Shown here: one piece after another, positions 44,164-53,567 of the stretch | Position numbering within the stretch: position 1 is the stretch's first letter | Layout of the letters: each line of letters begins with the position of its first letter | Assembly (NCBI GenBank): GCA_964390465.1 | Contig: CAYMIJ010000002.1 | Coordinates: 1-64,000, forward strand | Direction of reading: 5' to 3' | Length of the DNA stretch: 64,000 nucleotides | Origin: JADZAI01 sp964390465 | GTDB lineage: Bacteria; Pseudomonadota; Alphaproteobacteria; Micropepsales; Micropepsaceae | Notes under the pieces: generated by a model | Database searches by the model: none | What the model saw: the letters and a program-made list of their open reading frames with translations, nothing else | Told to the model about the DNA's origin: nothing | Translations under genes and position numbers: made by a program

Positions 44164-45597
44164 ATGTCCGCGCATAATCACGAATTCTATATCGGCGGCG
44201 AATGGGTGAAACCCGCTTCGCCGCGCACCTTCGATCTCATCAATCCGGCGACGGAAGAAAAATGGAACGAAGTTTCGCTTGGTTCATCCGCCGACGTCGA
44301 CAGGGCGGTTGCCGCTGCCAGAGCGGCCTTCCCGGCTTTTGCCGCGACCAGCCGCGAAGAACGCCTCGCGCTGATCGGCAAGATCATGGCGGTCTATCAG
44401 CGCCGCCTGCCGGAAATTGCTGAAACCATTTCCCGGGAAATGGGCGCGCCGATCTGGCTGTCGAAGGCTGCACAGGCCGCCATTGGCCTCGCGCACCTCA
44501 ATGAGATCCTGTCGGTTCTGAAGGATTTTCAGTTCGAACGGGCGCAGGGCCGCACCCGCATCATGTACGAGCCGGTGGGCGTCGTTGGTATGATCACGCC
44601 GTGGAACTGGCCGATCAATCAGATCATGTGCAAGGTTGCACCGGCGCTGGCCGCGGGTTGCACCATGGTGCTGAAGCCTTCGGAATACACGCCGATCAAT
44701 GCGCTTCTGGTGGCCGAAGTGCTGCATGAAGCAGGCGTGCCCAAAGGCGTATTCAATCTCGTCAACGGCGATGGCCCGGGCATTGGTGCCCCGCTCTCGG
44801 CGCATCCCGGCGTCGACATGATGTCGTTCACCGGTTCAACCCGCGCCGGTATTCTGGTGGCCAAGGCGGCCGCCGACACCGTGAAGCGCGTTTCGCAGGA
44901 ACTGGGCGGCAAGTCGGCCAATATCGTTCTGGATGACGTTGACATGGCCAAGGCGATTGGCGGCAGCGTGCAGTCGATGATGATGAACTCAGGCCAGAGC
45001 TGCAATGCGCCCAGCCGTATGTTCGTGCCCGCCTCCAAACACGATGAAGCGATGAACATCGCCGCCGCCGCCGCCAATGCAGTGAAAGTGGGTGACCCCT
45101 TTGCTGAAGGCACAACCATCGGGCCTGTGGTGAACCGCACCCAGTTCGAAAAGATTCAGGGCCTGATCGAAAAAGGCATGAAAGAAGGCGCGACGCTGGC
45201 TGCTGGCGGTCCGGGTCGCCCCGATGGTCTTAACAAGGGGTATTATGTGCGCCCCACCATCTTCGCCAATGCCACCAACGACATGACGATCGCACGCGAG
45301 GAAATCTTCGGCCCGGTCATGACCATCATTCCCTACAAGAGTGAGGCCGATGCCATCGCTATGGCGAATGACACGCTTTACGGCCTGTCGGGTTATGTGC
45401 AGTCCGGTTCGATTGATCGCGCGCGTGATGTGGCGCGCCAGCTGCGCACCGGCAATGTGCATCTGAACCTTGCAGGCGGTGACACCAAAGGTCCGTTCGG
45501 CGGCTACAAGCAGTCGGGCAATGGCCGCGAGTGGGGCGAGTTCGGCTTCCACGACTATCTCGAAGTCAAAGGCGTGTTCGGTTACGAAACGGCCTGA
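44164..45597 (+). CDS. NAD(P)-dependent aldehyde dehydrogenase
   Basis: A 477-residue ALDH-superfamily enzyme. MITPWNWPINQI, the Rossmann FTGSTRAGI, the general-base Glu in QELGGKSANIV and the catalytic Cys in MNSGQSCNAPSRM are intact, as is EIFGPVMTIIPY. It oxidises an aldehyde to an acid in the cytoplasm; substrate unknown. ATG 44164 follows AAGAGGAAC and gives the standard HNHEFYIGGEW start. The frame continues 29 codons upstream without family similarity. A terminator follows. Confidence 0.94.
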   Translation: MSAHNHEFYIGGEWVKPASPRTFDLINPATEEKWNEVSLGSSADVDRAVAAARAAFPAFAATSREERLALIGKIMAVYQRRLPEIAETISREMGAPIWLSKAAQAAIGLAHLNEILSVLKDFQFERAQGRTRIMYEPVGVVGMITPWNWPINQIMCKVAPALAAGCTMVLKPSEYTPINALLVAEVLHEAGVPKGVFNLVNGDGPGIGAPLSAHPGVDMMSFTGSTRAGILVAKAAADTVKRVSQELGGKSANIVLDDVDMAKAIGGSVQSMMMNSGQSCNAPSRMFVPASKHDEAMNIAAAAANAVKVGDPFAEGTTIGPVVNRTQFEKIQGLIEKGMKEGATLAAGGPGRPDGLNKGYYVRPTIFANATNDMTIAREEIFGPVMTIIPYKSEADAIAMANDTLYGLSGYVQSGSIDRARDVARQLRTGNVHLNLAGGDTKGPFGGYKQSGNGREWGEFGFHDYLEVKGVFGYETA

Positions 45598-45634
45598 TGC
45601 GCCTGAGCATTGCCACTCATTGAGACACGAGAAG

Positions 45635-45660
45635 CGGCGCGGCTCATCCCGCGCCGTTTG
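45635..45660 (+). terminator. Terminator after the aldehyde dehydrogenase
   Basis: An eight-base stem (CGGCGCGG with CCGCGCCG) with a six-base loop is followed by TTTGCGTTTG. Confidence 0.72.
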
Positions 45661-45730
45661 CGTTTGTGCAGGCTCGCTTGAGGCATCGGCCGCAACATCA
45701 TAAACCGCCTCATTATCATTGGGGGTTGCC

Positions 45731-46111
45731 ATGCTCGACTATTGCACCATCGGCTATAATGACGCCGACGCCACGCTGAAGTTCTATGACGCCGTGTTCG
45801 GCGCGATTGGTCTGACGCGCGCTTTCTTCAACAATGGCTGGGCCGGGTATGGCCCGGAAGGCGCGAAAACGCAGAACATCTATCTGTGCAAACCGACCGA
45901 TGGAAACCCGGCCAATTTCGGCAATGGCATGATGCTGGCTTTTCGCGCGCCGTCACAGGATGCTGTCCGGGCCGCTCATGCCGCTGCACTGGCCAATGGC
46001 GGCAGCGATGAAGGCGCGCCGGGCCCGCGCCCCGCTGACAGCACCACCTATTTCGGCTCGTATATGCGTGACCCGACCGGCAACAAGATCGCCATTTTCT
46101 GGCGCGCCTGA
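45731..46111 (+). CDS. VOC-superfamily (glyoxalase-like) protein
   Basis: A 126-residue single-chain VOC protein: MLDYCTIGYNDADATLKFYDAVFGAIGL at the start, AFRAPSQDAVRAAHAAALANGG in the middle and YFGSYMRDPTGNKIAIFWRA at the end, with the metal-site Glu replaced by other residues. Substrate unknown; members include glyoxalases, dioxygenases and antibiotic-binding proteins. ATG 45731 follows GGGGG. It converges with the FAD oxidase (30-base gap). Confidence 0.85.
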   Translation: MLDYCTIGYNDADATLKFYDAVFGAIGLTRAFFNNGWAGYGPEGAKTQNIYLCKPTDGNPANFGNGMMLAFRAPSQDAVRAAHAAALANGGSDEGAPGPRPADSTTYFGSYMRDPTGNKIAIFWRA

Positions 46112-46141
46112 AAGCGGGCGTGCAGGGGATGGTGCCCTGTC

Positions 46142-47530
46142 CTACGCCCCGCCCAGTACCCGGCCCGGATTGAGGATATTGTTGGGATCGAACACCTGTT
46201 TCATCGCCCGCATCACACTGATTTCGGGCGCTGTGCGCGAAAGCGGCAGGAAGTCGCGCTTTTCGATGCCGATGCCATGTTCGGCGGATACCGAGCCGTT
46301 GATGGCTTTCAGCGGCGTATAGACCATCTCCTCCACCGTGCGGCGGGCCTCCGCACTGCCGTCACCCGGTGCCACGATGAGATGCAGATTGCCGTCACCC
46401 AGATGGCCGAACACGAACAGCCTTGTGTCTTTGAAGCGCGTCTCAAGTGCGGGCTTCAGATTGGACAGATAGTCCTTCATCGTGCGGATGGGCAGCGACA
46501 CGTCGAAGGTGAAGATGGGCCAGTGCTGCCCGAAGTTCAGCACGCTGTCGCGCACACTCCAGAACGCGGTGATCTCGCGGGCGCTCTGGGCGACGGCGGC
46601 ATCGGTGATGAGCCCGTCCTCAAGTGCTTGTTCAAGCGCTGCCTCGAAGCGTTCCTTGTCGGCCTGCTGATGCCCGCCCATGGCTTCGGTCAGCACGGTG
46701 AAAGGCGATCCCTGTGGCAGCGGCGGCTGTGTGTTGGGTGTGGCGGTCAGCACCTCATAGGCCTCGCGCCACATCACCTCGAAGGCCGAGAGCGTGCCAC
46801 CCAAAGCCCGGTCCATATGTTTCAGGAATGCGGTCAGCGCCTCGAAGGAAGGAACCGCAGCGAAAGCGGCGTTATGACTTTGTGGTTTTTCACGCAGCCG
46901 CAGTGACGCTGCCGTGATGACGCCGAGCGTGCCTTCGCTGCCGACGAACAGGTTTTTCAGATCATACCCGGCATTGTTCTTCACCAGCGTATTGAGATTG
47001 TGCAGCACCGTGCCGTCGGTCAGCGCCACTTCCGCGCCCAGCACGCTGTCGCGTGTCATGCCCCAGCGGATGACGCGGTTGCCGCCTGCATTGGTGGCAA
47101 GCGATCCACCCACCGTGGCTGAACCACGCGCACCCCAATCCACTGGATAGAACAGGCCCTCGCGCTCGGCGGCTTCCTGCACCGTCTGGATGGGGACGCC
47201 CGCCTCGGCGATCATCGTGCGCCCGATCGGGTCGATCTCGCGGATCGCGGTCATGCGCTCCATCGACATCAGAATCTCGGTTTCACTGGTGTCTGTTGCA
47301 TGGACAAGGCCGGTGAAGCCGCCGCCCACCACCACGGCCTGCTTTGCCTCGTGGCAAAGTTTTAGGACTGCCGCCGCCTCATCGGCGGAAGCAGGGCGAA
47401 CGACGCAGGCGGCCTGGCGCGCATGTGTCGGGCCAAGTGGCGATGGCTTCCAGTCGCCCACGGCCTCAGCCGGGATGAAGCCCTTTTCGCCGAGCAGCGC
47501 CTGAAGTTTCGCAATCACCGCGTCTGACAT
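46142..47530 (-). CDS. FAD-linked oxidase (GlcD / D-lactate dehydrogenase type)
   Basis: A 462-residue flavoprotein. The PCMH-type FAD domain contains VVGGGFTGLVHATDTSETEIL, DWGARGSATVGGSLATNAGG and NAGYDLKNLFVGSEGTLGVIT. The C-terminal FAD-oxidase domain ends FGHLGDGNLHLIV, SAEHGIGIEKRDFL and NPGRVLGG. It should oxidise a D-2-hydroxy acid (glycolate, lactate or 2-hydroxyglutarate class); the sequence does not settle which. No glcE/glcF partners are adjacent, favouring a single-subunit D-lactate or D-2-hydroxyglutarate dehydrogenase. Confidence 0.92.
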   Translation of the reverse strand: MSDAVIAKLQALLGEKGFIPAEAVGDWKPSPLGPTHARQAACVVRPASADEAAAVLKLCHEAKQAVVVGGGFTGLVHATDTSETEILMSMERMTAIREIDPIGRTMIAEAGVPIQTVQEAAEREGLFYPVDWGARGSATVGGSLATNAGGNRVIRWGMTRDSVLGAEVALTDGTVLHNLNTLVKNNAGYDLKNLFVGSEGTLGVITAASLRLREKPQSHNAAFAAVPSFEALTAFLKHMDRALGGTLSAFEVMWREAYEVLTATPNTQPPLPQGSPFTVLTEAMGGHQQADKERFEAALEQALEDGLITDAAVAQSAREITAFWSVRDSVLNFGQHWPIFTFDVSLPIRTMKDYLSNLKPALETRFKDTRLFVFGHLGDGNLHLIVAPGDGSAEARRTVEEMVYTPLKAINGSVSAEHGIGIEKRDFLPLSRTAPEISVMRAMKQVFDPNNILNPGRVLGGA

Positions 47531-47638
47531 GGACGAAGCCCTTTATCATTCAGCGTGCAGCCTAAGACGCCATCAGGATGATGCCTAGCATCACGGCGCA
47601 GAATTTGTCAGATTGCGTGAACGTCAACAGGATCTGTC

Positions 47639-48544
47639 ATGCGGTCATTCATCTTATTTGCCTTCGCGGCCTTTACCTCCATGGCGCTGGCCGACTCGCC
47701 GCCCATGCCCGAAGCCGCGAAGGCGGCTGAGGCGGCATGGAAGGCCGACATCGAAAAGGGCAATGAGGCTTACGCCAAATCGCCGACCGCGATCCTGAAG
47801 ATTGACGACGCGATTTATCTCAAGCCCGGCGAGACGGCGTTTCTGTCCATTGGCGGCGATGGCGAATATGCCTGGAGCCTGAAAGAGCAGGCCGCCGCCA
47901 TCGCTTCGGTGAAAGCGACCGATGACATCAAAACGGCGATGATCAAAGGCCCGGCAGGTGAAGCAGACCTGCTGAAAGAGAAAGCCGAGCCTTATGCGAT
48001 CAACTCTGCTGTGCGGGTGACTGGCGGTGCCGCTCAGATCGAGCCCGGCAAAGATGGCGTGCGTGTCGCCGTCTATAACGACGCGAACAAGGATGCCGCA
48101 GCCTTCACGGGGCTTGATTACTATCCTTACGATCCAGCCTTCGTGGTGACAGCCAGGTTCGAGCCAGCAGCAAAGCTTGAGGCGAAAGTCTTTCAGACCT
48201 CACGCGGATGGTACAAGCAGTTCTACCATGCGGGCGATGCCGTTTTCACACTGCAGGGCAAAGACGTGCGTCTGCCCATGTATGCAGGCAGCGACAAGCT
48301 GGATGAGATCGACAGCCTTTCGGCCTTCATCATGGACGAGACCACGGGCAAGGAAACCTATGGCGTTGGCCGTTATGTCGACAGCGAGATCGAAAAGGGC
48401 AAGCAGCCCGCAACCGTCGTGATCAATTTCAACTATCTCTACAATCCGAACTGCGCGCGCTCGCAGCATTACAACTGCCCGGTGGCGGTTGATCGCGTTC
48501 CGGTTGCCGTCACCGCTGGCGAAAAGAAGCCCGCCGGTCATTGA
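47639..48544 (+). CDS. Secreted DUF1684 protein
   Basis: A 301-residue protein. A signal peptide (MRSFILFAFAAFTSMALA) precedes the DUF1684 domain, whose hallmark end VVINFNYLYNPNCARSQHYNCPVA with two Cys residues is present, as are FIMDETTGKETYGVGRYVDSE and YYPYDPAFVVTARFEP. The domain's function is unknown. Most known members are cytoplasmic or lipoproteins; here the signal peptide indicates the periplasm. It converges with ahpF. Confidence 0.88.
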   Translation: MRSFILFAFAAFTSMALADSPPMPEAAKAAEAAWKADIEKGNEAYAKSPTAILKIDDAIYLKPGETAFLSIGGDGEYAWSLKEQAAAIASVKATDDIKTAMIKGPAGEADLLKEKAEPYAINSAVRVTGGAAQIEPGKDGVRVAVYNDANKDAAAFTGLDYYPYDPAFVVTARFEPAAKLEAKVFQTSRGWYKQFYHAGDAVFTLQGKDVRLPMYAGSDKLDEIDSLSAFIMDETTGKETYGVGRYVDSEIEKGKQPATVVINFNYLYNPNCARSQHYNCPVAVDRVPVAVTAGEKKPAGH

Positions 48545-48555
48545 CGGGCACAGGA

Positions 48556-50145
48556 TCAGGCGGCGCTGGCGGCCTGATCCACACCCACTGGCGCAAGCCG
48601 GATGAGATAGTCGAAGGCCGAGAGCGCGGCTTTCGAGCCTTCACCCATAGCGATGACGATCTGCTTGTAAGGCACGGTGGTCGCATCACCGGCGGCGAAC
48701 ACGCCGGGCAGGGATGTCGCACCGCGCGCATCCACTTCGATTTCACCGCGCGGCGTCAGGCCGATCACGCCCTTCAGCCATTCGGTGTTGGGTACAAGAC
48801 CGATCTGCACGAAGATGCCATCAAGCGCGACGTCATGATGGCTTGCATTGTTGCGGTCAGTATAGGCAAGGCCTGTCACCTTCGTGCCGTCGCCTTTCAC
48901 CTCACTGGTCTGTGCGGATTTGACGATGGCGACATTGGCAAGACTGTTCAGCGTACGCTGCAGCACCGCATCCGCCCGCAATTGATGGTCGAACTCGATC
49001 AGCGTGACGTGTTCGACGATGCCGGCCAGATCAATGGCGGCTTCGACACCTGAATTGCCGCCGCCGATCACCGCGACACGCTTGCCCTTGAACAACGGAC
49101 CATCGCAATGCGGGCAGAAGGCCACGCCCTTGGCGAGATAGTCTTTCTCGCCGGGCACATTCATCTGGCGCCACCGTGCGCCGGGGGCGAGCACGACCGC
49201 GCGGGCCTGCAGCATGGCGCCGCCGCTGACCTCAACACCGATCAACCCACCCGGCTGTGTGGCTGGCACAAGACGCGTGGCGTTGAACGGCGTCATGACA
49301 TCGACATTGTAAGCGGCCATGTGACGGCCAAGATCTGCTGCCAGTTTCGGGCCTTCGGTGTGTTCCACCGAAATAAAGTTCTCGATGCCCATCGTGTCGA
49401 GCACCTGGCCGCCGACACGGTCAGCCACAATGCCGGTGCTCAGGCCCTTGCGTGCTGTGTATATGGCGGCGGCTGCTCCGGCCGGGCCACCACCGATGAT
49501 GAGAACATCAAACGGTTTCTTTTCCACCAGTGCGGCAGCTTTGCGTTCCAGCGCGCCGGTATCCAGCTTCGCAAGAATGGCGTCCACATCCATGCGCCCT
49601 TGAGCGAAAGGCGCGCCATTCAGAAACACCGCAGGCACCGCCAGCACATGGCGCGCGGAAACCTCGTCCTGAAACAGCGCGCCATCAATCGCCGTATGAC
49701 GGATGCGCGGATTGAGCGCTGCCATCATGTTCAGCGCCTGCACAACGTCCGGGCAGTTCTGACACGACAGCGAAAAGAAAGTCTCGAACTGATAATCGCC
49801 CGGCAACGCCCGTATGGCGTCCGCTGTGGCGTCCGGGATGTTCGGCTTGTGCCCGCCGACATGCAGTAAAGCGAGGATCAGCGAATTGAACTCGTGGCCC
49901 ATCGGCAGGCCGGCGAAGGTGACGGCATGATCGGTGCCAGCGCGGCGGATTTCAAATGAAGGTGCGCGCGTGTCAGCGCCATCGAATGAGAGTGTGAAAT
50001 TTTCGCACTGCGCGGCAATGTCGCTGAGCAGAGCGCGCATTTCTTCAGACTTGGGCGAGGCGTCCAGCGTTGCGGTCAACGCAACGCTATGCGTGATTTT
50101 CTCGAAATAGGTTTTGAGCTGTGTCTTGAGGCCATCATCAAGCAT
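48556..50145 (-). CDS. ahpF: Alkyl hydroperoxide reductase subunit F
   Basis: A 529-residue flavoprotein disulfide reductase that passes NADH electrons to AhpC. The N-terminal double-thioredoxin domain carries a CxxC in SLSCQNCPDVV. The FAD motif is GGGPAGAAAAIYTARKG and the NADH motif is GGGNSGVEAAIDLAG. The redox CxxC is in AFCPHCDGPLFKG. I chose ATG 50145 (MLDDGLKTQL) because it matches the E. coli N-terminus; an ATG 6 codons upstream exists. It lies 66 bases behind ahpC on the same strand. Confidence 0.95.
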   Translation of the reverse strand: MLDDGLKTQLKTYFEKITHSVALTATLDASPKSEEMRALLSDIAAQCENFTLSFDGADTRAPSFEIRRAGTDHAVTFAGLPMGHEFNSLILALLHVGGHKPNIPDATADAIRALPGDYQFETFFSLSCQNCPDVVQALNMMAALNPRIRHTAIDGALFQDEVSARHVLAVPAVFLNGAPFAQGRMDVDAILAKLDTGALERKAAALVEKKPFDVLIIGGGPAGAAAAIYTARKGLSTGIVADRVGGQVLDTMGIENFISVEHTEGPKLAADLGRHMAAYNVDVMTPFNATRLVPATQPGGLIGVEVSGGAMLQARAVVLAPGARWRQMNVPGEKDYLAKGVAFCPHCDGPLFKGKRVAVIGGGNSGVEAAIDLAGIVEHVTLIEFDHQLRADAVLQRTLNSLANVAIVKSAQTSEVKGDGTKVTGLAYTDRNNASHHDVALDGIFVQIGLVPNTEWLKGVIGLTPRGEIEVDARGATSLPGVFAAGDATTVPYKQIVIAMGEGSKAALSAFDYLIRLAPVGVDQAASAA

Positions 50146-50211
50146 GGCGAAATCACCCATCAACTATGACATGCGGGCGGACGCATGGAGCGCCCGCCCA
50201 TAAAGGTCAGA

Positions 50212-50775
50212 TCAGATCTTGCCGACGAGATCGAGCGACGGCGCCAGAGTCTTTTCGCCTTCCTGCCATTTGGCGGGGCAGACCTCGCCCGGATGCGAGG
50301 CGACATACTGCGCCGCCTTCACCTTGCGCAGCAGTTCCTTGGCGTCGCGGCCAACACCGCCAGCCGTGACTTCGATGATCTGGATCTTGCCATTCGGGTC
50401 GATCACGAACGTGCCGCGATCGGCAAGACCGGCTTCCTCAATCAGCACGTCGAAGTTGCGGCAGATGACCTGCGTCGGATCGCCAACCATCGTGTACTTG
50501 ATCTTCTTCACGGCGGGTGAGGTGTCGGCCCAGGCCTTGTGCGCGAAGTGCGTGTCGGTCGACACGGCATAGATCTCAACGCCCAGCTTCTGGAAATCAC
50601 CGTAATTGTCGGCGAGGTCTTCCAGCTCGGTCGGACATACGAATGTAAAATCAGCCGGATAGAAGAAAAACACCGACCATTTTCCCTTCAGGTCAGCGTC
50701 GGAAACGTCGATGAACTTGCCGTCCTTATAGGCCTTTGCCTTGAACGGTTTGATGTCCGAATTGATGCGCGCCAT
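50212..50775 (-). CDS. ahpC: Alkyl hydroperoxide reductase subunit C (2-Cys peroxiredoxin)
   Basis: A 187-residue typical 2-Cys peroxiredoxin. The peroxidatic Cys is in DFTFVCPTEL and the resolving Cys in GEVCPAKW. It reduces hydrogen peroxide and organic peroxides in the cytoplasm and is recycled by AhpF, encoded downstream. ATG 50775 is preceded by GAGGATAT on its strand. The short upstream region, shared with xth, contains two palindromes. Confidence 0.96.
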   Translation of the reverse strand: MARINSDIKPFKAKAYKDGKFIDVSDADLKGKWSVFFFYPADFTFVCPTELEDLADNYGDFQKLGVEIYAVSTDTHFAHKAWADTSPAVKKIKYTMVGDPTQVICRNFDVLIEEAGLADRGTFVIDPNGKIQIIEVTAGGVGRDAKELLRKVKAAQYVASHPGEVCPAKWQEGEKTLAPSLDLVGKI

Positions 50776-50825
50776 GATATATCCTCTTTCTTGGAACAAC
50801 TATAATAAGCACGGTAACCTGCTTT

Positions 50826-50856
50826 TCAAGAACAATTTTTCTTGATCTTGATCAAG
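50826..50856. promoter_or_regulatory. Two palindromes in the ahpC / exonuclease III divergent promoter
   Basis: TCAAGAA (50826-50832) and TTCTTGA (50839-50845) form an inverted repeat with a six-base spacer, and CTTGATCAAG at 50847-50856 is a perfect palindrome. The region from 50800 to 50860 is A/T-rich. A peroxide-sensing regulator such as an OxyR/LsrB-type protein is a plausible binder, but the sequence does not match the classical ATAG-N7-CTAT pattern. Confidence 0.45.
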
Positions 50857-50881
50857 GCATGGCGGCGGCCTAAGAGGCATC

Positions 50882-51691
50882 ATGGCCAACCGCCCGCTGA
50901 CCGTCGTCACCTGGAACATCAATTCCGTCCGCCTGCGCATGCCGCTGCTGCAACGGCTGGTGCAGGAAACGCAGGCCGACATCATCTGCCTGCAGGAAAC
51001 CAAGGTGGACGACGCGTTGTTCCCGCATGAGGCGGTGGCGGCGCTGGGTTATCCCTACCGGGCGACCAATGGCCGCAAGGGCTATCATGGGGTGGCCATC
51101 CTCTCGCGCGAACCTTTCGCCAAAACCGACAAGCAGCTGTGGTGCGAGAAAGATGATGGCCGCCACCTGATGGTGAAGCTGGCCGACGGGCTTGAAATCC
51201 AGAATTATTACATCCCGGCGGGCGGCGACATTCCCGACCCGGCGCTCAACATCAAGTTCGCGCACAAGCTTCAGTTCCTCGATGAGATGGAGGCGCATTG
51301 GCGCAAACGGCGCGGCAAGGCGTCTGATCGTGTCATCGTGGTGGGCGATCTGAACGTCGCGCCGCACGAAACCGATGTGTGGAGCCACAGGCAGCTTCTG
51401 AATATCGTCAGTCACACACCCGCCGAAACAGAGCGCTTCAAGGCCATTCTCGCGGGGTGGGAATGGATCGACGTCACGCGCCAGTTCGTGCCGCTGGCCG
51501 AGAAGGTCTATTCTTGGTGGAGCTATCGTAATGCCGACTGGAAGATTTCAGATCGGGGCCGCCGCCTTGATCATGTATGGGCCAGCAAGGCGCTGACCGG
51601 GCATGTCAGCGCCCACACCATTCTGCGCGAGGCCCGTGACTGGCCGCAGCCTTCCGACCATGTGCCCATCGTGGTGACGGTGGCGCGGTAA
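50882..51691 (+). CDS. xth: Exodeoxyribonuclease III
   Basis: A 269-residue AP endonuclease/3'-5' exonuclease of base-excision repair. NINSVRLRMP, IICLQETKVDD with the metal-binding Glu, VVGDLNVAPHETDVW, RRLDHVWAS and SDHVPIVV are all intact. Its divergent placement from ahpC puts a DNA-repair and a peroxide-scavenging function behind one control region. Confidence 0.95.
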   Translation: MANRPLTVVTWNINSVRLRMPLLQRLVQETQADIICLQETKVDDALFPHEAVAALGYPYRATNGRKGYHGVAILSREPFAKTDKQLWCEKDDGRHLMVKLADGLEIQNYYIPAGGDIPDPALNIKFAHKLQFLDEMEAHWRKRRGKASDRVIVVGDLNVAPHETDVWSHRQLLNIVSHTPAETERFKAILAGWEWIDVTRQFVPLAEKVYSWWSYRNADWKISDRGRRLDHVWASKALTGHVSAHTILREARDWPQPSDHVPIVVTVAR

Positions 51692-51713
51692 CGCTGAAAA
51701 ACCTGAGAAAAAA

Positions 51714-51788
51714 TGGAGCGGGCGAGGCGATTCGAACGCCCGACCCCAACCTTGGCAAGGTTGTGCTCTACCCCTGAGCTACGCCCGC
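51714..51788 (-). tRNA. tRNA-Gly (anticodon GCC)
   Basis: A 75-base cloverleaf with encoded CCA: acceptor GCGGGCG/CGCCCGC, D stem GCTC/GAGC, anticodon stem CAACC/GGTTG with loop TTGCCAA, T arm with TTCGAAT, and discriminator T. Confidence 0.97.
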
Positions 51789-51915
51789 TCACTTTGGGCA
51801 CCCGCGCCTGAAGGGTATAAGCCGCGCGGGAGGCGCGCCTTATTGCCGAAAACCTCTGGCAAGGCAAGAGTGCTCCGGCGCTTGACCTGGGCCGCCGGGA
51901 AAAGCCTGATAGGGC

Positions 51916-52575
51916 ATGACCCTGACTGATCCAGCACACAAACGGCAGCCCGGCTTTCATCATGTCATCTTCACGACTGCCGCTGCGGCCCTGCTCACCG
52001 CAGCATGGCCCGCGCTGGCACTGGAGGCCGCTAACCCGCCGCTCGCCCGGCCCATCCCCATTGTGCAGGGTGCGGCGGATTTCAGCGCGGCGCAGGACTC
52101 GGATGAACAGAAAGCCTCTGCCGCATTTCTGCGCGCCATTCCCTCTGCCCCTGATTTTATCTTTTTCGACATGACCATCGTGCCGGTACAGGCCGAGGGG
52201 CAGGCCGCCGAAACGCTGGACTTCCACACCAAGGCCAAAAGGCTGGACGGTTCGGATATGCCCGGCGTGCCCTGCCGCAGCGGTGCATGGGCGATGATCG
52301 ACCGCAGTCTTTCCTCACTCGTATTCACACCCGAACCGCTCGATCCGCACCTTGAGCTGACCATTGATGTGTCAGGCGCGACGCTTGCCCCTTACAACGC
52401 CATTGCCTGCGACCATGCGCCGGGCCTGCCCAACCGGGTGGCCTTGCGGATCAGCGGGTTCTTCACCGTGCAAGGGGTGAACAATTCCGAAAAGCGTCAG
52501 CTTCGCCTCGTGCCGGTCATTCCGCCTTATGCCGAAGCGATTGACGCGCTGGCCCGCTCGATCGCTGCGCCCTGA
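51916..52575 (+). CDS. Secreted protein of unknown function
   Basis: A 219-residue protein with a polar N-tail of about 15 residues followed by a hydrophobic segment (HVIFTTAAAALLTAAWPALALEA), a likely signal peptide. The mature part is beta-rich with two Cys (PGVPCRSGAW and AIACDHAPG) that could form a disulfide, and it ends with LRLVPVIPPYAEAIDALARSI. I recognise no family. It precedes the thioredoxin-like gene by 85 bases. Confidence 0.68.
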   Translation: MTLTDPAHKRQPGFHHVIFTTAAAALLTAAWPALALEAANPPLARPIPIVQGAADFSAAQDSDEQKASAAFLRAIPSAPDFIFFDMTIVPVQAEGQAAETLDFHTKAKRLDGSDMPGVPCRSGAWAMIDRSLSSLVFTPEPLDPHLELTIDVSGATLAPYNAIACDHAPGLPNRVALRISGFFTVQGVNNSEKRQLRLVPVIPPYAEAIDALARSIAAP

Positions 52576-52660
52576 CCATTCTGCCCTACATGCAGGCTTC
52601 CGGGTCGGGGTGAGGCTCCCTATATAGGGGCGGTAACAGCATCACACACGCAAGACCGTC

Positions 52661-53560
52661 ATGGATCAGCTTTCCGCCGCCGCCACTTCTTTCGTGAAGG
52701 ACACGACCGATCAGGCCTTCATGGCTGATGTCATTCAGGAGTCGACGACGCAGCCCGTCATTGTCGATTTCTGGGCGCCATGGTGCGGGCCCTGCAAGCA
52801 GCTTGGGCCGATGCTGGAAAAGCACGTCGCTGCCTCCAAAGGCGCGGTGAAGATGGTCAAGATCAATATCGATGAAAACCCACAGATTGCCGGCCGTCTG
52901 CGCATCCAGTCGATCCCTGCGGTTTATGCCTTCCATAAAGGCCAGCCGGTCGATGGCTTCATGGGCGCAGTGCCGGAATCCCAGATCAAGGAGTTCATCA
53001 AGCGCCTGATCGCCTCGGCGGGTGGCGGAGACACCGCGATTGACGACATGCTGGCCGGGGCCAATGAAGCACTGGACGCGGGCGAGATTTCCATCGCCGC
53101 GCAGGCCTTCAGCCAGATTCTGTCCAGCGAACCTGACCACGCAGAGGCGATTGCCGGGCTGGTGCGCTGTTATCTGGCGACGGGCGATCTGGCCGGCGCG
53201 CGCGCCTTGGTGGAAAGCGCCCCGGAAGAAGCGCGCAAATCCGAAGCTCTAAAATCGGCCGAGGCGCAGCTGGCGCTGGCTGAAAAGGCAGGCCCAGCCG
53301 GTGAAAGCGCAAAGCTGAAAGCAGCGCTCGATGCCGACCCTGCCAGCCCTCAGGCCCGCTATGACTATGCGATGGCGCTGGCGGCGGAACGCCAATACGA
53401 AGCCGCGATGGACGAACTCCTGGAAATCTTCAAGCGCGACCGGGCCTGGGAAGAAGAAAAGGCACGCAAGGAATTGCTGAACCTGTTCGAGGCGATCGGT
53501 ATTGCTGATCCGCTGGTGCTGGCGGCGCGGCGCAAGCTTTCCGCGCTGATGTTCAGGTGA
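52661..53560 (+). CDS. Thioredoxin-TPR co-chaperone (CnoX/YbbN family)
   Basis: A 299-residue protein. The N-terminal thioredoxin domain has FWAPWCGPCKQLGP with active-site C42 and C45, and the C-terminal 180 residues are TPR-like (ALDAGEISIAAQAFSQIL, ARYDYAMALAAERQYEAAMDELLEIF). The alphaproteobacterial CnoX homologues keep the CxxC and act in redox rescue of proteins for chaperones. It starts a tightly packed run of five genes ending at 55174. Confidence 0.9.
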   Translation: MDQLSAAATSFVKDTTDQAFMADVIQESTTQPVIVDFWAPWCGPCKQLGPMLEKHVAASKGAVKMVKINIDENPQIAGRLRIQSIPAVYAFHKGQPVDGFMGAVPESQIKEFIKRLIASAGGGDTAIDDMLAGANEALDAGEISIAAQAFSQILSSEPDHAEAIAGLVRCYLATGDLAGARALVESAPEEARKSEALKSAEAQLALAEKAGPAGESAKLKAALDADPASPQARYDYAMALAAERQYEAAMDELLEIFKRDRAWEEEKARKELLNLFEAIGIADPLVLAARRKLSALMFR

Positions 53561-53567
53561 GGCGTTG

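Noticed and set aside
46112..46145. Imperfect GGGCGT...ACGCCC pairing between the VOC and FAD-oxidase genes as a terminator
   Set aside because: It has mismatches, no T-run, and overlaps the end of the FAD-oxidase coding sequence.
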